From positions 1,569,736 through 1,633,735 of the forward strand of contig MU004195.1 in NCBI GenBank assembly GCA_010093605.1: a DNA stretch of 64,000 nt. The letters run 5' to 3'. Of this stretch, positions 21,824 through 34,194 are shown in pieces. The number at the start of each line of letters is the position of its first letter. Positions within the stretch are counted from its first letter, which is position 1. A model generated the notes under the pieces. It was not told where the DNA came from. It did no database searches and was given only the letters and a program-made list of their open reading frames with translations. A program made the translations under genes and the position numbers. This DNA is from Lophium mytilinum (Eukaryota > Ascomycota > Dothideomycetes > Mytilinidiales > Mytilinidiaceae).

Positions 21824-24614
21824 CTAGTTGGCACGGAAGGCGCCATAGGCCGATCCACCACGGTTGGAAGTGCCAGAGTTGTAGCGGTTCAGCTGCATGC
21901 CAGCAGGAGGACCGGGACGAGTGGTGAAAGCGGGGTTGCAGCAGAGCATGGCAACACGAGAGCCATACTTGGAGCCACGAAGGGAGACCATGTGCTTGCG
22001 GACATGATTGGAAACAATCTCACGGTGCTGGGTGCCGCAATGGGTCAAGATGTACTGGATCAGGTAGTTGCCAAACTGATCTCCAGCGATGTCGATGAGT
22101 GGCATGCGAGGACGATCGGCACGACCTTCGCAGACTCGCTCGAGATAGCGATCGAGGAACTCGTTGCCACCAATCTTGAGGCATTTCTCAATGACTTTGG
22201 AAGCATACTGGTCCATGCTGTACTCAGTGGCGAAGCGGAGAATATGATCGATGGCCCGGTTGCGGTCAGCCGGGGCTCCGTATTCGCAGATGTGCTGAAT
22301 GCACCAGTTACCGAACTGGCCATGGGAAATGACATCAATGCTGGCGAGGACTTCGTTGATGCAGGGACGCTGTTGATCAAATTAGCAAGGTTCAGTGAGA
22401 GTGTCAAAGCAACTAACCTTGTCTTCTTCGAGGCAGTTCTCAAAGATGTTCTGGACCACAAGACTACCAGTTTCGCCCAAGGCAACTTCGTGCCACATGC
22501 CACGAAGGGCTTCGTTGACATACTTCATGATCTGAGGAGGAGAGTCGCTCCAGCGAAGCTCGAACAGCTTCTGCCAGACGTGGCAGGCATAGCGGTGGAT
22601 GACAGTTTCCGGGATGCGGCGGAGCAGTTCGTGGACCATGATAGCCTTGTACTCCTCAGGGACGGCATCGAAGGCCTTTTGGATGACATGACAGCCAAAG
22701 GCATCCATGCTAAGAGTAAGAGTGTTGCCACGGATGGCATTGGCAATGGCGATCACCTGCTCGGCTGTGCCGTGCTCGAAGCAGCGCTGAACCAAGAAGT
22801 TGCCGAAGCGGTTGACCATCAACGGATATGCCTGAGCAATGATGGCTTCCACGATCTCGAACTTCTGCTCTGCCGTGCCCACCTTGAGCTTCTGCTGGAG
22901 GAAGATGGAGGCCTGCTGGTCATTGTTGCCGACGATCTTGTCGACAATATACTTCCAGTCGCAATTCATGTTGCGGTCGAGGAGACGACGATAGTTCATG
23001 GGCTCTTGTGGGTTCATCCAGCCGCTGCCGGCATTGGAGACGGGCTGATCGAGGCTGAGGTCAGTCAGAACTCTCGCCAAATTGTGGGCCACGTTCACCT
23101 GAACATTCCATGGAGTCGGCGCCATTGCATCCACACTGAACTCCGCTGCTTCAGGAGACAGCCTAGTACCCATGGTTCCAATTGGCTGCTGGTACGCGAA
23201 AGCGTGCGGGTTGTTGATAGGCGGGTACATGCCGGGAACGCTCATTGGAGGCATTCCCATCTGACTCATCGTAGTAGGGCTCAAGCCTCCAGCGGTGGCC
23301 ATCGAGGACGCAGAGTACTGGGCGTATTGGCCGCCATAGCGTGCGTCAAACGCGGAATTTGGACGGCTGGGTGGGTTCATTCCTCCAATAGCTCCGCGGT
23401 TGTTACGGTCCAGCGGGAAGTGGGTAGGCTCGTTCAGATACTGGTTGCCGCGATAGTTGTCCATGCGAGGGCCGCTGGAGGGGCGATGCTGATGAGCGGG
23501 CATGGCGCTATACGGCTGTGCAGTCATGCCAAGGTTGACATTGGGGTTGAAGTAGGGTCGCACGCCGTTGGGATTGCCCCAATTGTTGCCGATTGGAGTG
23601 GGAGCCGGATATTGCTGCTGTTGACCAACGTGAGGGCCATTGATTCCCAAGGCTGGTCGCATGCCATTGCCCCAGATGGCCTGGCCACGGTTGAACGCTC
23701 CGGCCGACATCGCCTCGCTCGCCTCGGAGCGAGCATCGTCTTGGAGGGGCCAGCTCTCCTGGCGAGCCACTGGGCGGGTGGACGCGTTAAGGGCATTTTG
23801 CAGCTTGCTGATGGTGTGCTCCGTGATGTCTCCCTTGTAGTGCTGTGGGAAATCCGCTTCGGATGGCGTTCCCAGGGCTTGGTTGAAGGTAGACGCGGTA
23901 AGGCGAGTAGCATGGAGTTCTTGGTCCACGCGGGCAAGCTTGCTACGAGTTACCTCAAGCTCCTTGCGGAGACGAATGAACTCGGAAGAGTTGGGGTTCT
24001 GGATAGTCTCCAGGTCTGGGTCCGTGGTCGGCGTGGTGACGAACCTATCGCTAGCCGGAGTGATTGGGATAGAGCCACTCGAGGTCCGAGAAGAAGTGTC
24101 GTAGTCGCCACCGCGGACAGGAATGTTCAAGTTATTGTCCACCTCGGAGGAAGCCATGGTCGGCGGCTTGGTGCTCTGGTGGTCGTTCAGGCGAGCCAGC
24201 AGAGTGTCGTACATAGTCTCCTGTTGTTCAACTGGGACGGTCTCGGTCTCGACCTTCTGCTTCTAGAGGAGTCAGCGAGTTGCTAATGTGAACTTGAGGT
24301 GGGTGACTGACCTTGAGCGGGGCGTTGCGGGCAGGTGCTCTACCCTGATTGCCGAGCTTTGAAGTCGTCAGCGGCAGAAGACCCTCTGGGATGATAGAGC
24401 CAGGACGCTTAACACCCTGCGTGTTGGATGTCAACTGGTAATAAGATTGCAAGCGGGGTGGGCTGTCGGAGTAGATGGCACGGAAGGTGTCAGCGCCTAC
24501 CACCGTAGCAAGCGTCTCCGCAGAGGTGTCGATCTTCAAGTCCTCGTGGACGTTGAAGCGGGAGGTCTTGCGCGGGGTGGGAGATCCCTCGGATGAAATA
24601 TTTGCGTTGCTCAT
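21824..24614 (-). CDS. Pumilio-family RNA-binding protein (PUF)
   Basis: PUF proteins bind sequence elements in mRNA 3' UTRs and control decay, translation or localisation. Three exons, 24614-24312, 24262-22418 and 22369-21824, join in phase to 897 aa. Residues 1-500 are low-complexity, rich in Asn, Gln, Pro and Ser, with a short coiled coil around 193-222 (FIRLRKELEVTRSKLARVDQ). The Pumilio homology region spans about 520-860. Repeats are visible as FGNFLVQRCFEHG, FGCHVIQKAFDAV, ACHVWQKLFELRW, TGSLVVQNIFENC, FGNWCIQHICEYG, ASKVIEKCLKIG and FGNYLIQYILTHCG. The C-terminus is Gly/Asn-rich after YGSRVAMLCCNP. Which yeast PUF it matches best is not clear to me. The 5' leader is likely long, since about 730 bases separate it from the next gene. 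Confidence 0.93.
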
Positions 24615-25344
24615 GGCGAATTTCCCTCACAGTTGTTGAGTTGGCGAAAGATGTGAGAGATGGGGTTGACGACAGAGGTGCCGACGAGATAGGCCCTTGG
24701 GGTGGCGTTGTAAGATACAATCAGACAACAGTAAACAAACACCAACTTACTTTACCTGACGCGGTGGTGAAGCTATGCAATGTGATGGAGAACAAGGCTG
24801 TGGCGGTAGATTGCCAAAGCAGATGGATGAAGAAGAGAAGAAGGCAGACAAGACGACAGGACCAGATGGCAGATATGTTCCTCCGCTATGTAGTCGGTGT
24901 CAGCAGCTGCTGCCGGGCGCCCTGTGAGAGAGCTGGAAAGGGTCGAGGGCAGCTTGGGGGAGGTGACGCCGACAATGTTGACGAGATCCAGGTCCGCCTT
25001 CCGGATGAGCTGGGTCGATGAAACTTGCAGTAGATGCGACGGAGGCGCCGTCCCGCAGTAAGCAGAGAACTAGATTACAGCAGAGCAGAACTAAGTAGCA
25101 GACCCAAGATGAAGGCAAAATGGAGAGAGTCAAGGAGTGTGGGTGATGAAGGACCGTGGGTTGTTGTGGGTGTGGAAGGAAGCAGGTGGAGGGCAGGACG
25201 CGATATTTATCCTCAGACCGGAACAACACGACGCGCCGGTCTGGCGGCCAACGACGTCACCATGGACAGGCTCGCCGCACCTCTACCGCTGCAATTGATT
25301 ATGGCTAATGGCAGCTACTTCACTTGTTTGACCTACAGTGCTGC
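24615..25344. other. Upstream region of the Pumilio gene
   Basis: 730 bases without a supportable gene. It lies 5' of the Pumilio gene and 3' of the S9-like hydrolase gene, both minus strand, so it probably holds a promoter and a leader. Confidence 0.5.
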
Positions 25345-28300
25345 TCACCGCAAGACGGCCGTCTTGGTAACATTCCACTCGTGGTCAAAGAAGCCCATCG
25401 CCACTGCTCCTTCGACGCCCTTCCACAGGCAGTCCCGCCGCATCACCACAAAGTCTGGCTGCCCGACGCCGGTCAGCATCGGCACGAGCCGAGCCGCAAT
25501 CGCCAGGCTCTCCCTATTCACTCCCCACACCACTAACTCGAGCCGCTCGTCGGGCAGGGGCCGCAAGAAGATGGCCGACAGACCCCCTTCACCACCATAC
25601 TCCCTCGTCCGGCCACCAGCCTCCTGAATGGAGAGGCCAGAAGATGACAATTTGATGGGGAATAGCGGGTGAGAGTTAGCGTGCACATCTCCGCCTATGC
25701 TAGTAGTGATAACATTACCTGGAGTGTGGTCCGCCTGTGTCTTGGCTTCTACAACGGCGGAGTCGGCATAGAAGTATTGGTAGAGGTTGCGGGAGATCTG
25801 AAGAGCTATTCCAGAGGCCTCGCTATGCTGGTATTGGATGGTGAAGTGGCCCCGCGTTCGTAGTATGGCATCCATGGCCCCGAGCTGCCGGCCGCTGCGG
25901 AGCAGGGAACTAGGTTGTTTATTACCGACCTAGGCTTATTAGACTCATCCATCTAGAGTGAGTGCCTCGTCGCTTATCTGTCTATACTTTCTTGCTATTG
26001 CGTGAAGACTTTGAGGGCTTGACCGGGATATTAAGCGAAAGGATACTTATATGCCTGCAAGACTTCGAGGCTCTGACGCAGGGGTGAAAGCGTGTTCGCA
26101 AGGCTAAGATCAACCACCGTAACAGAGAAGATTGACTGACCTTCCATTGCCCGTTTGTGTTTCTCCAAAGAACCATCTTATCTTCCTGATGCAGCACCGT
26201 TCCATCGAGCTTATTGAGGTCTTGACCATCTAAGGTGATTGAAGACAGCCCAGAACTATGCCGCTGGTCGTCAACTTCCAGACTCAACACATTCGAGGTA
26301 GTCACTCGATATTTCGCCGTTACTTCATCAAACACGACGTCTACTCTCCCGTACTGACCAGGCGTCTCAAGTTGGGTCACCCTCAATCCTCCTTTTGAGC
26401 CTGTATCAGCAGGACTCCCCACGACGAGGCTAAACGACTGCAGTTCTTGATCCCCGGGAATCTTGCCTATTTGTTGGTTGTAGAAATCAAGCAGCTGAGG
26501 AGTGGCCATTATGCCATCAAACCAATGGCCTTTGTCCGGCAGTTCGTAGTATCGAGATGTTCCATTGGCTTGGAGCAGAAGCTGGCTAAGAAGTCTAGAA
26601 TGATACGTCGGTACGTTGTCATCCAAGGCACCGTGTTGCTGCAAGATCGGGATACCCTTGCAGTTTTCCAGGAGAAGTTCGTGGCGGTAGCTATTCAAGG
26701 CACCGTCGCGGATGGCAGAACGTTGTGGATCCATTGGCTGCCACAGGAGATATGGGACGTAGTCTACGCGATGTCAGCAACATTACCACGCTTTGGGGAC
26801 AAACCGATACTGTTACTTTGTATAGACGAATATCCAGAGAGAGGGGCCGCAGCGATAATTTTACTTGGTCGATGAGTCAATGCATACCAGGCGCCTTGTC
26901 CTATTAAATTTTAGCATCGACTTATAAGTACCCGTTAAAGTAGAATTTAGCAAGACTTACCACCATTCGAGTGGCCGGCGACGAGCCATCGCTGAAGATC
27001 AGCAGCAGGACCTTGCCATCCCACAGCCTCAATCCATTTGGGAACATAGTTCACAGCTACTTCTACATCTGCAAACCCCCAATTATCTAAGATTATTTTG
27101 TCAGTTTTGCTTCTTGAATGTACATTATAATAACTTACGCCAATCATCTCCACTCCACGTCGTCACACCGGTAGGGAAAAGAACCCAGGCTTTGATATCT
27201 GAAGTACGATCAAGAGCGTGCGCCACTAAGTCGTTCTCTGCCTCGACCCCAGCTCCATGAAATGCTAAAAGGATTGGAAACTTTTCATTCTCGCTGGAAT
27301 CTTGGACGGCCTTTTTAGAGGGTGGCCTTAACATGGCGTAGGACAGAATAGAACCTGGATGGAGGTAGGTAATCTTGTGCGGCTCATAGATTGAACGATG
27401 GGTGAGTGTCTGGGAGACTTCTAGAAAAGACGGAAAGCTAGCAGGGCTGACTTGACGGTATTTTATGCGAACGCTAATGGACGGAGTAGTTGTATCACTA
27501 AGCTTTACATCGAAGAGTATTGGTCTGGTTTGTCCAGCAGCAACTACCACGCTCGACTTCAACGTCACGGTGGTGGTAGAGTCCTGATTGTTCTTAGCTA
27601 GCACATCCAAACAACTAGTAGAATATATGGCCATTATTGTATGTCTAGTACAACCTAAGCTACTCACATTCAAGGATGGCTCAACACTCAAGATCTCAAG
27701 ATCCTGAGCTTTATTGTTTCGGACAGTGACCGATGCTAGCGAACTTGCGAGTGATCCGTCCACTACATCTGCCATTACAATACCCTGAGATGCTACCTCC
27801 AACGAGCCACTAGCCAGTTCGATCGCGATGATGAAGGGCGCATCTCCACCGCCCATAGCTCTCACATCATAAACAAGACGAACATCCACAGTATGCGCGC
27901 CAGGGCCAAGACGAATCACCGGGGGTGCCTTGCGGAAAGAGTAAAAGTCGCCGCCGAAGTAATGCACGCCATCGATCCAGAACTCAAGGATGGAGTCGGA
28001 GTAGACAATCAAAGGTAAATCCTGTTCGGTATCGATGGAAAACTGGCCCCTGGCCCATGCCTGATACTGTCGGGCAGCCCATCCGTAAACGCCTTGAAGC
28101 GGCAACCCGGGGTTCTCAAAGTTGACAGGCAGGGAGACAGACGAGCCGAAAGCGTTGGCGTTCACAGTCTCCCCTTCAAGCAAAGACCATCCCACGGTTC
28201 CATCTATGCCGAGAGAGCTTCGAAAGCGAGCTTCCTTATCACACTGTAGACTTCGGAAACCGCCAAAGAACTCTAGAGGATCTGCTCCCCACGGTGCTTC

Positions 28301-28531
28301 TGTTCATATATTAGCAAAGAGCCAGCTGTTTCTCAAGGCTTCAGAGCTCGTACCTCTTGAGCCAGCCTGGAACGGTCCCAGAATCTGCCATGCTGAGCTG
28401 AAGCTGACTGAGAATGACGGCGGGGTCCCCTCCTGGCCCAATGGCACCATTTCGTCTCTGAGACGAGCGGCATTAGCCAGAAAAGTGATGAAGCACAGTA
28501 AGAAAGGACGTAGCAACCTATTCAGCGGCAT
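25345..28531 (-). CDS. Secreted alpha/beta-hydrolase of the prolyl-oligopeptidase (S9-like) type
   Basis: Seven exons, 28531-28354, 28299-27139, 27086-26961, 26900-26817, 26763-26141, 26072-26047 and 25894-25345, give 915 aa. Exon 6 is only 26 nt, and its join restores the family block GRQLGAMDAILRT. A signal peptide (residues 1-21) is followed by a beta-rich N-terminal half and then an alpha/beta-hydrolase domain: FHGAG oxyanion region, nucleophile GHSNGG, candidate Asp in GALDDNV and candidate His in KGHWFDG. This suggests a secreted serine peptidase or esterase; substrate unknown. The C-terminal domain carries RNLYQYFYAD and PMLTGVGQPDFVV, typical of this fungal family. A further GT-AG segment at 27667-27584 is 84 nt, a multiple of three, so an 887-aa form is equally readable. 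The ATG at 28558 is possible but lacks a good leader. It shares a 402-bp divergent gap with the SLY41-like gene. Confidence 0.85.
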
Positions 28532-28933
28532 TTTGGGCAATTCAAACGCGTCTCCCACTGTTCATCTCGTCGAAGGAGTGACTTGAAGCAAGTGGGGTAC
28601 TGGTGGTTGGAATAAGATTCAATACGGCGTTCCGCTGACGTGACGCCGTTGCATCTTAAATTGGTAGGTAGGTAGGAGATTATTCTAAGCCGCGTTTGTT
28701 CTGTCGGCCCTGCTCCGACCTTGAACGCGCCGAGTCGAAACTTCAACACCACCAAACTTCTCTTGCCTGCACCTCTCCGTTCGAACCTCGTGGGAGCTGT
28801 CTTGACGGCGCGTTACACCAGTCTCGCCCTCCCTCGAACCCTCTCGCTCGACCACCTGGCTACATCGTCGCCCGCGCCCCCCACTCTCATGGGGTTAACA
28901 AAACGCGCGTTCGAGTTATTCCAATAGTCCCGA
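28532..28933. promoter_or_regulatory. Divergent promoter region, S9-like hydrolase / SLY41-like transporter
   Basis: 402 bases between two start codons that point away from each other, so both promoters must lie here or overlap the 5' ends. The plus-strand side is rich in C and T before the transporter ATG, a common fungal leader feature. No defined operator is recognised. Confidence 0.5.
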
Positions 28934-30631
28934 ATGGCGTCCGCAACGCCTCTGTCGCCGACCTCCCACCAGACGTTCAAGTTTCCCGCCTTCCAGCCTG
29001 ACCACCTCCCGACCCACGAGGAGGAGCCGTATGGCCAGAGCTCCTCGAGATCGCCGAGCCCCAACCCCAGCTATGCCTCGAGGCCGAACGGAAATGTGAT
29101 CGCGGACCGGTGGCAGCCGCGAAAGGAATCGTCAAATCCATATTGGTCCAATGCCAATTCCGCGGCGGCGGCGTCGAGGCATGGCCGGCAAAAGAGCTTG
29201 AGTGAGGCGTTCAGGACAATACGAACACGGCGAGGGAGCGTGAGCCAGAACGCGCATGAGCTTGCAGATGCATTAAAGGCGCCCGTCTCCCCTAGGCTCA
29301 TTGTAAGACGTCTCGAGCTTCTTGAGATGCGATCCTAGGTCAACTACTGACTTGAGCAGATGCTGTGCGGAATTTGGTACATGACCTCCATTCTCTCCAA
29401 TACCTCCTCAAAGGCAATCCTCACAGCGCTCCCGAAACCTGTGACACTCACGGTCATACAATTTGCTTTTGTGTCATCCTGGTGTATCTTCCTGGCGGCA
29501 CTGGCGAAAAGGTGGCCTCAATTGAAAGTTTATATACCTGTCTTGAAATTTGGGATAAGACCCCCAACAAAGGAGCTCATTATGACCACGCTTCCTCTGA
29601 CTCTCTTCCAAATCGGCGGCCACATCCTAAGCTCCGATGCGATGTCCCGCATTCCCGTCTCGCTCGTCCATACCATCAAGGGGCTCTCCCCTCTTCTCAC
29701 AGTGCTTGCATATCGATTATTCCTCAACATCGAGTACTCGACTCCTACGTACCTCTCTCTTATTCCTCTCACCTTAGGCGTTGTTATGGCGTGTTCGGCC
29801 GATTTCAACGCAAATTTTCTAGGGCTCCTCTACGCTTTCGGTAGCACCATACTCTTCGTCACGCAGAACATAATGTCGAAGAAGATATTCAACGAGGCCG
29901 CGGCCGCCGAGGCAGAAGGCATAGCTCCCACAAGATTCACCAAGCCGGACAAACTCAATTTGCTCTGCTATTCTAGCGGGCTCGCGTTCATTTTTACACT
30001 ACCAATTTGGGCCTGGTCTGAAGGATTTGGCCTTCTCTCCGATTTCATGCAGGACGCATCCATCGATCTTTCGAATCGTGAGGGCCGTCTAGATCACGGG
30101 CAGCTTACCGCGGAATTCTTTTTCAACGGCATGTTCCACTTCGGCCAGAATATTGTCGCCTTTATCCTGCTTTCCATGGTCTCGCCAGTTACGTACTCTG
30201 TAGCCAGTCTCATCAAACGCGTTTTCGTCATCGTTTTCGCCATCCTTTGGTTCGGCAAAAGCATGTCTCCGACTCAAGGCTTTGGTTTCGCCCTTACATT
30301 CCTCGGCCTCTACCTTTATGACAGGATGTCAGACGGAGATAAAGCCGATCGAAAAGCGCGGTTGCTCCAATCACGACAAAACGGTACTTTGTTGCCCCTT
30401 ACCACGGATAGTATTGCCCCGACTTACAGTGCCTCTCCCGTGGTAATGAGCTCTGGTCCTGGGCCAAATGGGATCCCGGATTTTTCGCGAGAAGAGAAAC
30501 GCAACGACGACGTGGGTGGACGACCGCGCGGCACGAGTGGAAAGCGGTTACTACCAGGGACAAAGCAGGAGGATACCTGGCGGGCAAATGGCCACGGTCC
30601 AGCATCTGGCAAGGGCATCGCTGTGACATAG
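28934..30631 (+). CDS. Triose-phosphate-transporter family protein, SLY41-like
   Basis: Two exons, 28934-29302 and 29360-30631, join in phase to 546 aa. The first 123 residues are Ser/Pro-rich and cytosolic-looking. From MLCGIWYMTSILSNTSSKAI onward about ten membrane helices follow, with the TPT-family blocks FQIGGHILSSDAMSRIPVSLVHTIK, FVTQNIMSKK and SLIKRVFVIVFAILWFGK. The family moves phosphorylated sugars or nucleotide-sugars across ER, Golgi or plastid membranes in exchange for phosphate; Sly41 in yeast is an ER-Golgi membrane protein. The 110-residue tail is hydrophilic and poorly conserved. Intron 1 sits exactly before the first membrane helix. Substrate cannot be inferred. Confidence 0.92.
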
Positions 30632-32215
30632 CGTCCCTTTTACCTTCATATGATGTATTATTTATTCGCTGTATAGAATTGGGCATCTGACGGCGTTCAG
30701 AAGGCGGCTTTGGGTACTGGATGCGATAGGCGCGCGATCACGATTGACATGTTGGTTGGGCGTAGGTAGATGACGTCCCATGAACGTACCGTGGGTAGAC
30801 AACGAGAATTTCTCCGATTGCGCTCCCAGCCCCCTGAATTTGTATTCGTCCTCGATCTTTGGTTCTCCTGAGCTGTGGCCGGCCAAGCAGACTTGGCAAG
30901 CAGAAAAAAAAGTACTTAACCTCGTCCCCGCCCGTTCCCTCTTCTCTCTTCGCCTTCGGGCATCCTCTCCTTTCATCTCCTCCCAACGCCTCCTCTGCAC
31001 CTCCACACTCTTTTGCTCCTAAAACAACCACACTCTCTTATTGCTCCGCGACACACACACTCTTGTTGCTTTACAGCACACACACACTCTTGTCGCTTCC
31101 CAGCACTCTCATTTCGTAAGTCTTCCGCACGCCAACCCAGCCGTCCACTCTCTTGAACACCCACATTCCCTTGAACACCCACATTCCCTTGAAACCCCAC
31201 TTTCCCTTGAAACTCTACAGTCCCTTGTTGCTTGACAGCATATCTACCATCTCGCTGCTTTATAGCACACCTCCCACACTCCTTAATACTCCCCACACTC
31301 CTTCCTCGTCGCTTCACCGCGCACACACTCTCTCGTTGCTTCACAGCACACACCGTACCTTACACTCTCTTGCACCTACACTTTCCTTTCGGGTCGGAGT
31401 CAGGCTCATCGCCGAAGCTCCGAGGGGGTTGCGCAATCATGGATGGCAATCACTGATCCGGTGCGAGTTTGGGGCCCGGACACCCGAAAAAAAGTCACTT
31501 TTGTAGAATCAATGGAGCTTTTTTTGTTTGATTTCGTGTGCGCTGTGATTTCTTGCGTGTGTGGCCTTTCGCTTATGTGGTATTCTGCGTATGTGGCCTT
31601 TCGTAATTTGTGGGATCTGGCCAGTTCGCGGCGGGGATTTGTTGTTGTGGTTGGGGCTGATGATTGGGGTAGGGGAATAGAGGCGCTAGGAAAACCTTGG
31701 GAACGTACGTTACGATACCGAGCTTGTGGACCAATTACACTATGTGGGGAGTACCTATGCACAGGGCTATGATGGGCCCTTAACGATCGAAGCGCGTAGG
31801 TATAATCGACTTTGATAGTGGCTGGATAATTGGGAGCAGTATCGTTCTAGTGACAGTAGCCAGTCATTGCCCCCCTAGTGTAACTGGCTACGGTCTAAAG
31901 GTACCTACGGACGACGAGGGAAAGCAGAGAGGCAACAGAAAGCACCACGCAACCGGGCTTCAAGCTTCTAAACAGTAACAAAACATCAAAACATCAAAAC
32001 AGTTAGGCCACCCAGCTACCACTGCGCTACTATACAATAGAGTCGGAATTTTTTACGGGATCGCTGAGTGGTTGAATCTGCCTCTGCTAGTTAGTATGAA
32101 AGGAGCACTACAATAACAGGTATCATTTGAAGTCCGGACCCTAAGAGCTCTCATCACAGCCAACGTAGAGCTGCTGCCTACGATCCCATAGCCTCCCCTG
32201 CCTTCGCTCTCAGCA
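30632..32215. other. Gene-free spacer with C/A/T-rich minisatellites
   Basis: No supportable gene. Frames at 30973-31353 (-) and 31443-31772 (+) read through repeats or lack domains. Positions 31040-31345 carry degenerate tandem repeats. It separates the 3' ends of two converging transporter genes. Confidence 0.5.
31040..31345. repeat. Degenerate minisatellite with CACACACAC and TTGCTT-ACAG units
   Basis: Units built on TTGTTGCTTNACAGCACAC recur about five or six times with drift, mixed with CA-dinucleotide runs. Inside it, 31150-31222 holds four copies of an 18-bp unit CCCTTGAACACCCACATT, later copies diverged. The 18-bp period equals six codons, which explains open frames on both strands. 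Confidence 0.75.
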
Positions 32216-33642
32216 TCAGACCTTCTTCTTCCACTTCCCGTCAGTCTTCCATCGCAACACTCCGACCAATGCTGCTGCGATTAGAGACATGCTTCCTGCG
32301 TAATACATCGCCGGCCTGTATGCTTTGAAGCCCGCCTCCGCACCTCCGAACGCACTCAGCATGTATCCCGCAATCGGGCCGCCGAGCAGATAGCCCCCAG
32401 CCCACCCAGTCACTACCATCCCCATCGCAACAGCCACCCTCGTGCTCCCAAACAAACTCCCCACCACCGTCGGCATCGTTGCGAAGAACCCCCCATTTGC
32501 CGCGCCATTGATAACCACAAAGAGTATCAGAGGCCCCAGTTCGCTGCTCAGCGGCCAAATAGCCAACATACTGAACCCGCTAAGGAGGAGACTGAGAAAG
32601 AGCGCATGCAGCGGGCCGATCAAATCACACAGCAACCCTAACCCAATCCTCCCAAACGCAGAGGAGAGGTTGAACCCCGCCACCAACGCCGCGCCCGCCG
32701 ACGCCTCCAAGCCAATCGAATGCGCATACAGCGGTAAGAAGAACGGTGGCACGAACAGCGGAAACGTGGCGATTGCGCCCGCGGCGAAGAGCAGGCAGAA
32801 CTTCAGGTCGCGGAAGAGCTTCCATTCGATGAACGTCTTGCGGCGGACGGGGGCGCGCTCTTTGATGAGCCAGGCGGCGGGTAAGCCCGTGGCGAGGGTG
32901 AGCAGGCCGATGATGCGGAACGTCCAGGCGAGGGAGGTGGCTTGGATGAGCTTCTCCATGGCGAGGGAGGTCGCGGCGCCGCCGATGCCGCCGCCAGCGT
33001 AGACGATGCCGTTCGCGAGGCCGCGGCGGCGGGCGAAATATTGGGTTGGGGTGGTGGAGACGACGATGAAGCAGAGGCTGGGAATGGTGTTAGAATAAAG
33101 AGGATATGTGAACGGAAACGGAGAGATATTGTAATCGAGATTGGATGAAAGATTTATCACCTAGTTCCAACCCCAGATACAACTCCGATAGTCCCAAACA
33201 GTGCTGCAACATTTTTCACCGCGAAGCCAGCCATCACCTCGCCCAGTCCTAATAAGAGGACGCCGAGGAGAGCAGTCCATCTTGCGCCAACCGCCCGAAT
33301 GATCCTGGCATTGAAGATCGCTAGCACGGCAATACACATAGGCGTCAAGCCGCCCACGAAACTGAGAGTAGAGGCATTGGAGAGGCCGTCATCGACGAGG
33401 GCTTTCTGTATCACTCCCCAGCTGTAAGATGTCCCGACGAACCAAAAGCAGATGACTGCAGAAGCGAAAACGATGACCCAACCATAGCCGCCATCTGGAA
33501 CTGTTGCATCTGCGAGGAGCGATTCAACGGCGTCGGAGGGAGGTGGTGATTGAGACCGGAGGGGAAGAATGGAGGTGTTGGACCTCTCGTTCTGTCCTTG
33601 GTCTCGCAATTCAATTGCTATGGTTTCGGTGGTTTGAGACAT
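32216..33642 (-). CDS. MFS transporter, monocarboxylate (MCT) type
   Basis: Two exons, 33642-33161 and 33077-32216, join in phase to 447 aa with about 12 membrane helices. The MCT signature DGGYGWVIV lies before helix 1, and R-x3-GxxxG-type loops such as ARRRGLANGIVYAGGGIGG follow helix 4. The family carries monocarboxylates, though fungal members are often of unknown substrate, for example in metabolite clusters or riboflavin uptake. The N-terminal 60 residues are cytosolic and Ser/Gln-rich. A start at 33687 is possible, but 33642 gives the usual N-terminus. The tail is short and basic (WKKKV). No biosynthetic cluster surrounds it. Confidence 0.92.
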
Positions 33643-34194
33643 TCTTAATTCTTCAAGGACGTTAAGGAATGGAGCTGCTTTATGCAAATGGAATTTTTAT
33701 AGATGCGGGAGCTATACTCTAGACCCTAAATTTCTCCGGATGATGACTCAACATGATTGAAAGGGCGTGCGGGTAGTGATGGTTTAGTGATTGGTGATCA
33801 ATCAGCGTCACTGCTTAAGGTCTGCCCTATGGCTGTTGAGATGAGAATCATGATCCTTGACGAAGTTAAGGGAAGCAGAGATGCAGTAAAGATCTAAATT
33901 CGTGGAAGAGACTTTGGGAGAGGCGGGAAGTCAGGTCCAAGAATAGTGAGCCAAGGGCTTCGGATCTTGTTTTATGCGATTTCACGGGACGATGCAACCA
34001 CGATACCGTGAACTGATTCGATGCACAAATGTATGCTGAATCTTTAAAAGGGCTGATGCGATGTGGTCGTCAATCATCACGTGACATTGTCAAACCCTTG
34101 GCATCTTCACATCTCCGGCTTCGAGCTTCCCGCAAGCTCCTCCAACCCGACCCGCCAAACTACCACGAACCCCCGAAGCACTTCTACCGCCACA
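33643..34194. other. Divergent spacer, MFS transporter / ATP synthase epsilon
   Basis: 552 bases between two outward-facing start codons. It must hold both promoters. No other gene or clear motif is seen. Confidence 0.5.

Noticed and set aside
21815-24286. Long plus-strand frame opposite the Pumilio gene as a coding gene
   Set aside because: It is the antisense of clear PUF repeats, has no domain, and crosses both PUF introns without splice logic.
30973-31353. 126-codon minus-strand Cys/Gly-rich repeat protein
   Set aside because: It is the reading of an 18-bp and a roughly 25-bp minisatellite; the repeat period keeps frames open on both strands.
31990-32045. tRNA D-arm-like segment on the minus strand
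   Set aside because: A box-A-like TAGCGCAGTGG exists but no box B or pairing acceptor arm follows.
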